Below are positions 36,144 to 44,620 of a stretch of 60,098 nucleotides of DNA, one piece after another. This DNA comes from JBGPHT01 sp041484525. GTDB lineage: Bacteria; Acidobacteriota; Terriglobia; Bryobacterales; Bryobacteraceae. A model generated the notes under the pieces. It was given only the letters and a program-made list of their open reading frames with translations. It made no database searches and was not told where the DNA came from. The stretch spans positions 1-60,098 of the forward strand of contig JBGPHT010000030.1 of NCBI GenBank assembly GCA_041484525.1, given 5' to 3'. Every line of letters begins with the position of its first letter. The first letter of the stretch is position 1. Made by a program: the position numbers and the translations under genes.

Positions 36144-36435
36144 GATTGCAGCCTCCACTTTAATTCTTTGGCTGCTTGCCGGCATTTGCCTGGCGGCGGA
36201 CAAACCGCTCACCGACGCCTTCATTACGGACACGGTGCAGATCAAGCTCGCCAGCGATCCCGACGTCAAAGGCGGCGGGCTGAAGGTGGACGTGAAGGAC
36301 GGCGTCGTCACCATCAGCGGCTCCGTGCAGCAGGAAAAGCAGAAGACCAAGGCGACGAAGGTGGCGAAAAAGGTCAAGGGCGTCAAGCAGGTGATCAACA
36401 ACATCGTCATCCAGGAGAAGGCCACGGGCAGATGA
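36133..36435 (+). CDS. BON-domain secreted protein
   Basis: This 100-residue protein has a signal peptide (LILWLLAGICLAADKP) and one BON domain (ITDTVQIKLASDPDV, then VDVKDGVVTISGSV and VKGVKQVINNIVI). BON domains bind phospholipid or peptidoglycan surfaces, so a periplasmic envelope role is likely. The ATG lies inside the era 3' end and the stop overlaps the next start, so translation is coupled. Confidence 0.88.
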   Translation: MKVKIAASTLILWLLAGICLAADKPLTDAFITDTVQIKLASDPDVKGGGLKVDVKDGVVTISGSVQQEKQKTKATKVAKKVKGVKQVINNIVIQEKATGR

Positions 36436-37304
36436 TCCGGCCCGCCGCTGTTTGCTGCGCCGCCGCTTTAGCCCTGCTGTTGGCCGCGCAGGACGATCCT
36501 TCCGAGTTCGCTTTCACCGAACTGGCCAAGGGTTTTGCGTTTACCGAGGGCCCCGCCTGGTCGGCCAAAGACGGATATCTGATCTTCAGCGATACGCCCT
36601 CGGACCGCCTCTTCCGATGGGAGCCGGGTCAGAAAATCGAGATCTATCGCGAGGACGCGCACGGACCCAGCGGCAATGCCTTCGACGCAACGGGCCGCCT
36701 CTACACCTGCGAGACGCGTACCCGCCGGGTGACGCGGACCGAGAAGAACGGCGCCATCACAGTGGTGGCGGACAAGTGGGAAGGCAAGCGCTTCAATGCG
36801 CCCAACGACATTACGGTGAGCAAGACGGGGCACGTCTACTTCACGGATCCGGCGTTCGGCGAACAGTCCGACCACCGCGAGCTGGATTTCTACGGCGTCT
36901 ACCACGTGCCGCTCAAGGGTCCGATGAAGCTGGTGGCGAAGCCTGTGGGCCGTCCCAACGGCATCGCTATTTCGCCCAACGGCCGAGTGTTGTATGTGGT
37001 CAATACCGACGAGCGCAACGTGCGCGCATATGACGTGGATCATAACGGCGACACTTCGAACGAGCGCGTTTTGATCGCCAAGATCGCGGGGCTGCCCGGC
37101 GGTGTGACTGTAGATGAGAAGGGCAATCTCTTCGTGACCGCGAACGGCATCCTTATATATACGCCGGACGGCCGCCTGATCCGCAAGCTCGAAATGCACG
37201 ACCGCCCGTCCGACTGCGCGTTCGGCGAGCCGGACCTGAAGAGCCTGATCATCACGGCGGGGAGCATCGTGTACCGCTCCCGGATCAACTCCCTTGAGAG
37301 ATGA
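36432..37304 (+). CDS. Secreted SMP-30/gluconolactonase-like beta-propeller protein
   Basis: This 290-residue protein has a short signal peptide (VCCAAALALLLAAQ) and a six-bladed propeller of the SMP-30/gluconolaconase/LRE type. Visible landmarks are FTEGPAW with the metal-ligand Glu, RFNAPNDITVSKTGHVYFTD with the Asn/Asp ligands, and GRPNGIAISPNGRVLYV. Known relatives hydrolyse sugar lactones using one divalent metal; the substrate here is unknown. The ATG overlaps the BON-gene stop (ATGA), and the 3' end overlaps the Nudix gene by 11 bp. Confidence 0.85.
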   Translation: MIRPAAVCCAAALALLLAAQDDPSEFAFTELAKGFAFTEGPAWSAKDGYLIFSDTPSDRLFRWEPGQKIEIYREDAHGPSGNAFDATGRLYTCETRTRRVTRTEKNGAITVVADKWEGKRFNAPNDITVSKTGHVYFTDPAFGEQSDHRELDFYGVYHVPLKGPMKLVAKPVGRPNGIAISPNGRVLYVVNTDERNVRAYDVDHNGDTSNERVLIAKIAGLPGGVTVDEKGNLFVTANGILIYTPDGRLIRKLEMHDRPSDCAFGEPDLKSLIITAGSIVYRSRINSLER

Positions 37305-37731
37305 CCGGCGGTACCCCAAGCGCCCGATTGTCGGCGTGGGCGCGCTGATCCTGCGCCGCGACCGCATCCTGATGGCGCAGCGCGGCAAGTCTCCGCTCAA
37401 GGGCTGGTGGTCGCTGCCCGGCGGCGCGCTCGAGATCGGCGAGTCGCTGGCCGACGGCGTGCGACGCGAAGTGCGCGAGGAGACGGGCCTCGAAATCGAG
37501 CCGGTGTGCGTCTTCGAAATCTTCGAGCGCATCATGCGCGATGCTGCCGGCGCGCCCGAGTATCACTATGTGCTGATCGATTATCTCTGCCGCATCACCG
37601 GCGGTACGCTCGCCCCCGGTGACGACGTGTGCGCCGTCGAATGGGTGCGCCGCGGGGATCTGAAGAAGCTGCAGATCACCGAAGGGACGCTGGGCGTGAT
37701 TGAAAAGGCTTTTCGGAAGCGCAGAAAATAG
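37294..37731 (+). CDS. Nudix hydrolase
   Basis: This 145-residue Nudix-fold pyrophosphohydrolase has its Nudix box at residues of about 43-65 (GGALEIGESLADGVRREVRE, then ETGLE). The N-terminal strand VGVGALILRRDRILMAQRG resembles ADP-ribose or MutT-like hydrolases. The TTG at 37294 is the best start: no ATG precedes the box in frame, and it overlaps the upstream gene's stop. The exact nucleotide substrate is unclear. Confidence 0.87.
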   Translation: MRDDRRYPKRPIVGVGALILRRDRILMAQRGKSPLKGWWSLPGGALEIGESLADGVRREVREETGLEIEPVCVFEIFERIMRDAAGAPEYHYVLIDYLCRITGGTLAPGDDVCAVEWVRRGDLKKLQITEGTLGVIEKAFRKRRK

Positions 37732-37744
37732 AACAGAGCCACCG

Positions 37745-40135
37745 TTGAAATCTTCTGCCACCGTTCTCGAATTCGAAGCTCTCCGCGCATTGGTTGGCCG
37801 CTACATCTCGAGCCCGCTGGGTCGCCGCGAGCTGGACAAGGTGCAGCCGCACACGGATCGGGAGCGGCTTCTCGAAGACCTTGCCGAAGCGGGCGAAGCC
37901 ATGGAGTACTGGCGCGCTGCCTCGCGCCCTCAGCCGGCAGCGCGCGGAGCCGCCATCCGGATCGAGTTCGGCGGGATGCCCGATGTCGAAGGCGCCGTCC
38001 AGAAACTGCGGATCGAAGGCGCCAGCCTGGAGCCGAAGGAAATCTTCGACGTCTTCAATCTGCTGGACCGCGCCGCCGATGCCAAGTCGCTGCTCGCGGC
38101 CGCGGCTGAGCGCTTTCCGCGCCTGGGCCGGCGCGCGCAGACGCTCGGCGATTTTCGGTTGCTGCTGCGTGAGCTCGACGGCAAGATTCTGCCCGACGGC
38201 AGCGTCGCCGATCACGCTTCCGTCGCCCTCGCCAAGCTCCGCCGGGATATCGAACGCCAGAAAAAGGCGATCCAGGAATCGCTCGAACGTTTCCTGCGCA
38301 CCCACCGCGAGGAGGGCGTGCTGCAGGAGGAGTTCGTCACCATCCGCAACGAGCGCTTCGTCGTGCCGGTTATCGCCGGCCAGCGCCGCAAGATCGATGG
38401 TGTCATTCACGGAGCCAGTGCGAGCGGCCACACGCTCTTCGTCGAACCGCTCGAAACCATCGACCTGAACAACGAGCTGGTGCGGCTTACCGAAGAAGAG
38501 ATGCGCGAGGTGCACCGCGTTCTGCGCGAGATGACCGACCGGCTGCGCGGCTATGGCGACTCCATCCGGCAGAGTCTCACCACTATGGCCGAGCTGGAGC
38601 TGATCTTCGCCAAGGCGCGCTTCGCCGGCGAGTTCGACTGCGCAATTCCGCGCTTCGGCGAGCGGCTCTACCTCAAGGACGCGCGCCATCCGCTGCTGCG
38701 GCGCAAGCCCATCGTGCCCCTGACCCTGGAGTTGACGAAGGATCGGCGCACGCTGCTGATCAGTGGTCCGAACACCGGCGGCAAGACGGTGTCGTTGAAG
38801 ACGGTGGGGCTGCTCAGCCTGATGGCGCAATCGGCGCTGCCCGTGCCCGCCGTCGAAGCCGAGTTCCCGCTGTTCGGGCAGGTGTTAGCCGATATCGGAG
38901 ACTACCAATCGATCCAGGAGAACCTGAGCACATTTTCGGCGCACGTGTCGAACATCCGCGAGATGGCGCTGGACGTGACGCCCGATTCGTTGGTGCTGCT
39001 CGACGAGCTTGGCGCCGCGACGGACCCGGAGGAAGGCGGCGCGCTCGGCGTGGCGATCGTGGAACATTTCCGGACGGCCGGAGCATTCACACTGGTCTCG
39101 ACGCACCTCATGGCGCTCAAAATCTACGGCGCCAATACGGAAGGCGTCGTCAACGGCTCGATGGGCTTCGACGAGGAGACCTTCGAGCCGACGTACCAAC
39201 TGCGGCTGGGCCTACCCGGCAAGTCCGCCGGTCTCGAAATCGCCACCCGCCTCGGCATGCCCGAGGACATCATGCTGCGCGCGCGCCGCTCGATGAGCGA
39301 TCGTGAGCGCGATGTCACCCGATTCCTGGGCGAGCTGCATCGGCGCATCGAAGAGACACAAACGCTGGAGCAGAGCCTGCGCGAGAAACTGGCCGAGCTG
39401 GAGCGCCGCGAGAAGCAGATCGCCGCTGAGTGGGAGAAGCGCGAGAGCGCCAAGTTAAAGGAGCTGGAGCGACGCACCGACCAGGCGCTGGCACGTTTCG
39501 AGGAGCAGGCGCAGGAGACGCTCGGCAAGATCGCGCAGAGTTCCGAGCGCCGCAAGGCCGAGCAGGAGGCGCAGCGACGCGTGGCCAAAGCCAAGCGCGA
39601 ACTGCGCGAGGATTTCCAGACCACCGTGCTCTCGACCAACGAGGATTCGCGCCAAGGCGAGATCCGCCCATTGCAAATCGAGGAGGGCATGCGCGTCCGC
39701 CTCAAGGACATCCGCGAACCCGCGCGCGTGCGGCGCAAGCTGGGCAACGACCGCATCGAGGTGGAAGCCGGATTCCTGAAGATGCAGGTCTCGATCGACG
39801 ACGTGATCGAAGTGCTGCCCGAAGCCGCCGCTACACCGGGCAAGCTGCCCAAGGGCGTGAGCTACAAACCTGCACCCGAACTGGCGCCGGTCCACCAGGA
39901 GATCAACGTGATCGGCCAGCGCGCCGAAGAGGCCCGCGATGCAGTGGACGAATTCCTCGACCGCGCCGTGATGGCGACCGCCAGCCGCGTGCGCATCGTA
40001 CACGGCTTCGGCATGGGCGTGCTGCGCAAGGTGATCCAGGAACTATTGAGTCATCACCCGCACGTGGCTCGCTTCTATCCAGCCCCGCAGCAGGAAGGCG
40101 GCGCGGGGGCAACGATCGTGGAGTTGCGGGAATAG
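37745..40135 (+). CDS. mutS2: MutS2 with C-terminal Smr endonuclease domain
   Basis: MutS2 is a MutS paralogue lacking the mismatch-recognition domain; it acts on branched DNA or collided ribosomes. The 796-residue protein has an N-terminal core (LEFEALRALVGRYISSPLG), Walker A GPNTGGKTVSLKT, Walker B LVLLDELGAATDP, a long coiled coil (residues of about 500-640) and a C-terminal Smr domain (VIGQRAEEARDAVDEF; RIVHGFGMGVLR). TTG at 37745 is chosen because it gives the usual start just ahead of LEFE. The TAG stop overlaps the first bases of REP copy C. Confidence 0.94.
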   Translation: MKSSATVLEFEALRALVGRYISSPLGRRELDKVQPHTDRERLLEDLAEAGEAMEYWRAASRPQPAARGAAIRIEFGGMPDVEGAVQKLRIEGASLEPKEIFDVFNLLDRAADAKSLLAAAAERFPRLGRRAQTLGDFRLLLRELDGKILPDGSVADHASVALAKLRRDIERQKKAIQESLERFLRTHREEGVLQEEFVTIRNERFVVPVIAGQRRKIDGVIHGASASGHTLFVEPLETIDLNNELVRLTEEEMREVHRVLREMTDRLRGYGDSIRQSLTTMAELELIFAKARFAGEFDCAIPRFGERLYLKDARHPLLRRKPIVPLTLELTKDRRTLLISGPNTGGKTVSLKTVGLLSLMAQSALPVPAVEAEFPLFGQVLADIGDYQSIQENLSTFSAHVSNIREMALDVTPDSLVLLDELGAATDPEEGGALGVAIVEHFRTAGAFTLVSTHLMALKIYGANTEGVVNGSMGFDEETFEPTYQLRLGLPGKSAGLEIATRLGMPEDIMLRARRSMSDRERDVTRFLGELHRRIEETQTLEQSLREKLAELERREKQIAAEWEKRESAKLKELERRTDQALARFEEQAQETLGKIAQSSERRKAEQEAQRRVAKAKRELREDFQTTVLSTNEDSRQGEIRPLQIEEGMRVRLKDIREPARVRRKLGNDRIEVEAGFLKMQVSIDDVIEVLPEAAATPGKLPKGVSYKPAPELAPVHQEINVIGQRAEEARDAVDEFLDRAVMATASRVRIVHGFGMGVLRKVIQELLSHHPHVARFYPAPQQEGGAGATIVELRE

Positions 40136-40208
40136 TTTCGGGGACAGGCTACACAACCTCGAAATTCGCCTGCGGAATTTCGAGGTTGGGTAGCCTGTCC
40201 CCGAAACT
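40134..40208. repeat. REP-like palindromic element, copy C
   Basis: This is a nearly perfect hairpin: arm AGTTTCGGGGACAGGCTAC with ACCTCGAAATTC, a GCCTGC loop, then GAATTTCGAGGT and GTAGCCTGTCCCCGAAACT. It fills the space between the convergent mutS2 and bcp genes. The mutS2 stop (TAG, 40133-40135) uses its left end and the bcp stop (TGA, 40208-40210) its right end. Confidence 0.9.
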
Positions 40209-40660
40209 CACAAGCTACCGAGTACTTCGGCGGCGTGGCCGGCGGCCTTCACCTTGCCGTAGATCTTTTCGATCTTGCCGTCGGGGCCGATGATGAAAGT
40301 GGTCCGCTCGATGCCCATCACCTTCTTGCCGTACATATTCTTCTCTTTCCAGACGCCATACGCCTGGGCCGCGGCCTTGTCTTCATCCGCCAGCAACGTG
40401 AACGGCAGGTCGTACTTTTCCTTGAACTTCGCCTGCGCGGCGGGCTTGTCGGGCGAGATCCCGATCACGGTCGCACCCTTCTTGGCGAATGCACTAATGC
40501 CATCGCGGAATTCGCAGGACTCCGTGGTGCATCCCGGCGTATCGGCCTTTGGATAAAAGTAGAGCACCACGCGCTTGCCCTTCAGGCTCGACAGCTTGAA
40601 CTCTTCGCCCAAGTCGGTGCGGACGTGAACGTCGGGAGCCTTGTCGCCTTCTTTTAACAT
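40208..40660 (-). CDS. bcp: Thioredoxin-dependent thiol peroxidase Bcp/PrxQ
   Basis: This 150-residue peroxiredoxin of the BCP/PrxQ group reduces hydrogen peroxide and alkyl hydroperoxides. The peroxidatic Cys44 lies in ADTPGCTTESC, with Cys49 as the probable resolving partner five residues on, the atypical 2-Cys layout. The downstream GVWKEKNMYG and GIERTTFIIGPDG strands are typical. It follows gatB with 3 bp between the genes, so it belongs to the same minus-strand unit. Confidence 0.94.
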   Translation of the reverse strand: MLKEGDKAPDVHVRTDLGEEFKLSSLKGKRVVLYFYPKADTPGCTTESCEFRDGISAFAKKGATVIGISPDKPAAQAKFKEKYDLPFTLLADEDKAAAQAYGVWKEKNMYGKKVMGIERTTFIIGPDGKIEKIYGKVKAAGHAAEVLGSL

Positions 40661-40663
40661 CGA

Positions 40664-42139
40664 TCACCCCAGCTTCTGTTTGAGAATTTCGGTCACTGCC
40701 GCGACATTAGCCTGGCCGCGCGAGGCCTTCATCGCCTGGCCGACGAGGTAGTTGAGAACCGTCGTCTTGCCGCCCTGGTATTGTTCCACCTGCTTGGGAT
40801 TGCCGGCGATCACATCGGCGATGATCCGTTCCAGCGCGCCAGTGTCGCTGATCTGCTTGAATCCCTCGCGTTCGATGATGACGCCGGGCGCGTCGCCGGT
40901 CGAAACCATCTTGGGAAAAACTTCCTTCGCCAGTTTGCCGGAGAGCTCACCGGTCGCAATCAGCTTCACCAGCGCTCCCAGGCTTTCGGCGCTGACGGGC
41001 GACTCGGCGATCTCCTTGCCCTCGGCCTTGAGCGCGCCCATCAAGTCGCCCATCACCCAGTTGGCGGTGGTCTTCGGATCGCCCGAGACATGCGCGGCGG
41101 TTTCGAAATACGCGGCGGCGGCGCGGCTCTGGGTCAGCACATCGGCATCGTATTCGCGCAGGCCGAGGTCGTCGATGAAGCGGCGGCGCTTGGGCGCGGG
41201 AAGTTCGGGCATCGACGCGCGCGCCTCCGCCAGCCACGTCTCGCTGATGGTGAGCGGCACCAGGTCGGGCTCGGGGAAGTAGCGATAATCGTGCGCGTCT
41301 TCCTTACTGCGCATGGCGAACGTCTCGTCGAGATCGGGATTGTACAGGCGCGTCTCCTGCACGATGCGGCCGCCCGATTCGAGCACCGCCACTTGGCGCG
41401 CGATCTCGAAATCCAACGCCTGCCTCAGGAAGCGGAATGAGTTCAGATTCTTGACTTCGGCCTTGGTTCCCAACGTCTCCACACCGCGCAGTCGTACAGA
41501 AACGTTGGCGTCGCAGCGCAGGTGGCCCTTCTCCATGTCGCAGCTCGATACTTCGACGAACTGCAGCATCTGCTTGAGCTCGGTGAGGTAGGCGTAGGCC
41601 TCGTCGGAGCTGCGCATGTCAGGATCGCTGACAATTTCGATGAGCGGCGTGCCGCTGCGGTTCAGGTCCACGTAGGAGTAGCGGTCGGAGTCCTTGAAGC
41701 CGTCGTGGATGCTCTTTCCGGCGTCGTCTTCCATGTGGACGCGGGTGACGCCGATGCGCCGCACGGCGCCGCCCACCACAATCTCCACTGAGCCATGCTC
41801 CCCCAGCGGCTCGTCGTATTGCGAGATCTGATAGCCCTTCGGCAGGTCGGGGTAGAAATAGTTTTTGCGCGCGAAACGCGAGCGCCCGCGGACCGCGCAG
41901 CCCAGCGCCAGCGAGGCCTTGATGGCCAGGTTGACGGCCTCGCGATTCAGCACCGGCAGCGCTCCGGGCAGCCCCAGGCAGACGGGACAGACGTTGGTAT
42001 TCGGCGGCGCGCCGAAGCCGGTGGGACATCCGCAGAAGATTTTGGTCGCGGTGGAAAGCTGCACGTGCACCTCGAGACCGATGACGGGCTCGTAGCGAGC
42101 GATAGCTTCAGGCGTGGCCATGGAAAGGACGGAGGACAT
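40664..42139 (-). CDS. gatB: Asp-tRNA(Asn)/Glu-tRNA(Gln) amidotransferase subunit B
   Basis: GatB phosphorylates mischarged Glu-tRNA(Gln) or Asp-tRNA(Asn) before amidation by GatA. The 491-residue protein has IGLEVHVQLST near the start, the zinc-site cysteines in FCGCPTGFG and NVCPVCLGLPG, and a C-terminal tail domain of the YqeY type (GNPKQVEQYQGGKTTVLNYL). ATG 42139 is preferred because GGAGAG lies six bases upstream; a second Met follows six codons later. gatA and gatC are not adjacent. Confidence 0.96.
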   Translation of the reverse strand: MSSVLSMATPEAIARYEPVIGLEVHVQLSTATKIFCGCPTGFGAPPNTNVCPVCLGLPGALPVLNREAVNLAIKASLALGCAVRGRSRFARKNYFYPDLPKGYQISQYDEPLGEHGSVEIVVGGAVRRIGVTRVHMEDDAGKSIHDGFKDSDRYSYVDLNRSGTPLIEIVSDPDMRSSDEAYAYLTELKQMLQFVEVSSCDMEKGHLRCDANVSVRLRGVETLGTKAEVKNLNSFRFLRQALDFEIARQVAVLESGGRIVQETRLYNPDLDETFAMRSKEDAHDYRYFPEPDLVPLTISETWLAEARASMPELPAPKRRRFIDDLGLREYDADVLTQSRAAAAYFETAAHVSGDPKTTANWVMGDLMGALKAEGKEIAESPVSAESLGALVKLIATGELSGKLAKEVFPKMVSTGDAPGVIIEREGFKQISDTGALERIIADVIAGNPKQVEQYQGGKTTVLNYLVGQAMKASRGQANVAAVTEILKQKLG

Positions 42140-42163
42140 CGTGTCTCTCCATTATAGGTTCGG

Positions 42164-42589
42164 CTACCGGCCCGGCGAAATCAGGCGGCTTTCGATCGTG
42201 CTCACGAATTCCTGAAGCGCCTTGCGGTCGGCGGATTCCCACTTCACTTCGACGACGTATTGGAAATGCTTCTGGTCGTAGACCACCACGGTGTCGGCGG
42301 CGGGACGCCAGTGCTGGATCAATTCGAGTCCCACATCGGGCGCGGCCTCGTACACGCGAGCTTCGATCTTCCCCGGGCCGTCATACGCGGCCGCACGGAT
42401 GCGTCGGATGACGCCGCGGGGCGCGAAGGAGGGAGCTTCGGAAAGCGGCACGTCGCGGAGTGCGGTGCGCCGCCACACGCCGGCCACGGTCTCAGGGAAG
42501 ACATCGAGCGCGGGCGTTGCGGCCGTCCGGCATGCAGCCAGTCCCGCAGTGAGGAATAACCACACGACCAAGCTACACCGGCGCGTCAC
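42164..42589 (-). CDS. Predicted lipoprotein of unknown function
   Basis: This 141-residue protein has a lipoprotein signal: basic start, hydrophobic stretch VVWLFLTAGLA and lipobox LAAC with Cys at about residue 20. The mature part has no motif I recognise; the strands YDGPGKIEARVYEA and FQYVVEVKWESAD suggest a small alpha-beta fold. GTG at 42587-42589 is the start. It probably shares a transcript with gatB and bcp. Confidence 0.7.
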   Translation of the reverse strand: MTRRCSLVVWLFLTAGLAACRTAATPALDVFPETVAGVWRRTALRDVPLSEAPSFAPRGVIRRIRAAAYDGPGKIEARVYEAAPDVGLELIQHWRPAADTVVVYDQKHFQYVVEVKWESADRKALQEFVSTIESRLISPGR

Positions 42590-42613
42590 AAGCAGGATGA
42601 TAACATCGCAGTG

Positions 42614-42763
42614 ATGGCGAAGTTCAAACCGGTGAGAGCGAAATCCAAAAGAGCTCCGCCACCCAAGGGCGGGCTGCCGTGCGTGATCCTGGTGATCGCC
42701 GCAATGTTCTTCGTGATGCTACTTCTTTACTGGATGATGACGGGCCATAATGCGAACGGATAA
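42614..42763 (+). CDS. 49-residue membrane protein upstream of rph
   Basis: A short ORF from ATG 42614 to TAA 42763 encodes a very basic N terminus (MAKFKPVRAKSKRAPPPKGG), one hydrophobic span (CVILVIAAMFFVMLLLYW) and a short tail. The positive-inside start and single helix look like a real small membrane protein. Its 3' end overlaps the rph start by 14 bp, and rph has only a weak ribosome binding site, so it may couple rph translation. No family recognised. Confidence 0.6.
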   Translation: MAKFKPVRAKSKRAPPPKGGLPCVILVIAAMFFVMLLLYWMMTGHNANG

Positions 42764-43466
42764 TCGGAAGCCGGGTGAAATGCGCCCGGTGGAAATCATC
42801 AGCGGATACCTGCCGACGGCCGAAGGCTCGGCGCTGATCAAGGTTGGGAACACGCACGTGCTGTGCACTGCCACTGTCGAAGATACCGTCCCGTATTTTC
42901 TGCGCAACTCGGGCAAGGGGTGGGTTACGGCGGAATACGCGATGCTGCCGCGGGCCACCGCCAAGCGCACTGCGCGCGAGGTGACCAAGGGCCGGCCTTC
43001 GGGACGCACGCACGAGATCCAGCGGCTGATCGGCCGCTCGATGCGGGCCGTGGTGGACACGCAGGCTCTCGGCGAGCGCAGCGTGATCCTGGACTGCGAC
43101 GTTTTGCAGGCCGATGGCGGCACACGCACGGCGTCGATCACGGGCGCGTTCGTGGCGCTGGCGCAGGCGCTCAACCAACTGGTGAAATTCGGCGCGCTCA
43201 AGACGATGCCGCTGCGCGACACCGTGGCCGCCACCAGCGTAGGGCTGGTGGGCGGCGTGCCGATGCTCGACCTTTGCTACGACGAGGACTCGCAGGCTGA
43301 CGTCGATATGAACGTAGTGATGACCGGGTCGGGACGGTTCGTGGAAGTGCAGGCCACCGCCGAGCACACGCCGTTCGACGACGACCAGATGGCGAAACTG
43401 GTGGCGCTGGCGCGCGCCGGTATCGTGGAACTCGGCAAGCTCCAGAAGAAGGTGGCGGGGATTTGA
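42750..43466 (+). CDS. rph: Ribonuclease PH
   Basis: RNase PH is a phosphorolytic 3' exoribonuclease that trims tRNA 3' ends. The 238-residue protein has the N-terminal RPVEIISGYLPTAEGSALI, the phosphate-binding region GRTHEIQRLIGRSMRAV and DCDVLQADGGTRTASITGA. Length is standard. It overlaps rdgB by 4 bp (TTGA), the common rph-rdgB pairing. Confidence 0.96.
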   Translation: MRTDNRKPGEMRPVEIISGYLPTAEGSALIKVGNTHVLCTATVEDTVPYFLRNSGKGWVTAEYAMLPRATAKRTAREVTKGRPSGRTHEIQRLIGRSMRAVVDTQALGERSVILDCDVLQADGGTRTASITGAFVALAQALNQLVKFGALKTMPLRDTVAATSVGLVGGVPMLDLCYDEDSQADVDMNVVMTGSGRFVEVQATAEHTPFDDDQMAKLVALARAGIVELGKLQKKVAGI

Positions 43467-44047
43467 CGAGGTTGTACTGCGCCACGGGCAACCCCGGGAA
43501 GCTGCGCGAATTTCAGGTGGCGGCACAGCACGCGCCGGTCGAGATCGAACTGGCGCCGGATTTCCGATCGCTGCCTCCCGCTGTGGAGGATGGCGCCACC
43601 TTCGAAGAGAACGCCATCAAGAAGGCGCTGCATTACGGCCGGTACACGCCGGGTCTGCTGTTCGCGGACGACTCCGGTTTGGAGGTGGACGCGCTCGGCG
43701 GCGCGCCGGGTGTCTACTCGGCGAGGTACGCGGGAGAGCACTCGACCGATGCGGCCAACAACGCGTTGCTGCTCGAAAACCTGCGAGGTGTGGAGAATCG
43801 GAAGGCACGGTTCGTTTGCGCCATCGCGGTGGTGGAGGGCGGTACGGTGCGCGGCCTGTACCGCGGCACAGTAGAGGGCACGATCGTCGACGATGCCCGC
43901 GGCGACGGCGGATTCGGCTACGACCCGCTGTTTTACTATGCGCCCTTTGGGTGCACGTTCGGGGAGGCCGGCGCGGCGCAAAAGTTCGACGTGAGCCATC
44001 GCGGGCAGGCGCTGCGAAAGATGCTGGATGCGATCGCGGTGCAGTGA
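43463..44047 (+). CDS. rdgB: XTP/dITP diphosphatase (RdgB/HAM1)
   Basis: This 194-residue house-cleaning pyrophosphatase removes deaminated purine nucleotides (XTP, dITP). Motifs visible: ATGNPGKLREF at the start, FADDSGLEVDALGGAPGVYS with catalytic acids, GFGYDPLF and the final VSHRGQALRKM. TTG at 43463 overlaps the rph stop. It converges with the MgtC-family gene after about 20 bp. Confidence 0.94.
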   Translation: MTRLYCATGNPGKLREFQVAAQHAPVEIELAPDFRSLPPAVEDGATFEENAIKKALHYGRYTPGLLFADDSGLEVDALGGAPGVYSARYAGEHSTDAANNALLLENLRGVENRKARFVCAIAVVEGGTVRGLYRGTVEGTIVDDARGDGGFGYDPLFYYAPFGCTFGEAGAAQKFDVSHRGQALRKMLDAIAVQ

Positions 44048-44068
44048 GACCCCGCTCTGAGCCGATCC

Positions 44069-44539
44069 CTATTTCTTCTCGCCGGGTTCGCTCGGAAGTT
44101 CGGAGGGTGGCTGGTCGAGCTTCACTTTCAGAGGCAGGAGCACGCGCAAGGCGAACAGGTTGAGCGCGGATAGCGTGATCGCGAGGAGGAAACGGTCTTG
44201 CGCTACGGCCGCGCCGATCACGCCGGTGTTCCAGATGCTGGCGGCAGTGGCAGTACCGTGAATGCTGCCCTGCGATTTCAGAATCGCGCCGCCGCCGATG
44301 AAGCCGATGCCGGCTACCATTCCCTGAATGATGCGCGACTGACTCTCCGGCGTCGTGTTGGCGGGCGCGAGGCTGAGCAGGACGTAGCCGCAACTGGCCA
44401 TGGCGACCAGCGGAAAGGTGCGCACTCCGACGCTATGCGCCTCGGTTTCGCGGTACCAGCCGACAGGCAGCGCCAGTAGATACGCGACCAGCAGGCGGGT
44501 GATGTCGCGGATAGCGTAGTGCCAGTCGTTGGGGTTCAT
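44069..44539 (-). CDS. MgtC/SapB-family membrane protein
   Basis: This 156-residue inner-membrane protein has about four hydrophobic helices. The family signature is clear: GVRTFPLVAMASCGYVLLSL, then GIGFIGGGAILK and ATAASIWNTGVIGAAV. MgtC proteins are tied to growth at low magnesium and to control of ATP synthase in some bacteria; SapB-like members without the C-terminal domain, as here, have unknown roles. Confidence 0.9.
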   Translation of the reverse strand: MNPNDWHYAIRDITRLLVAYLLALPVGWYRETEAHSVGVRTFPLVAMASCGYVLLSLAPANTTPESQSRIIQGMVAGIGFIGGGAILKSQGSIHGTATAASIWNTGVIGAAVAQDRFLLAITLSALNLFALRVLLPLKVKLDQPPSELPSEPGEKK

Positions 44540-44620
44540 AGCTGCGTTTATACCACCGGGCGACGGCGAGCTTCAGTCCCCCCCTTCCGTTCCTAAAACA
44601 TTTGCAGTAGATTATGTTAT

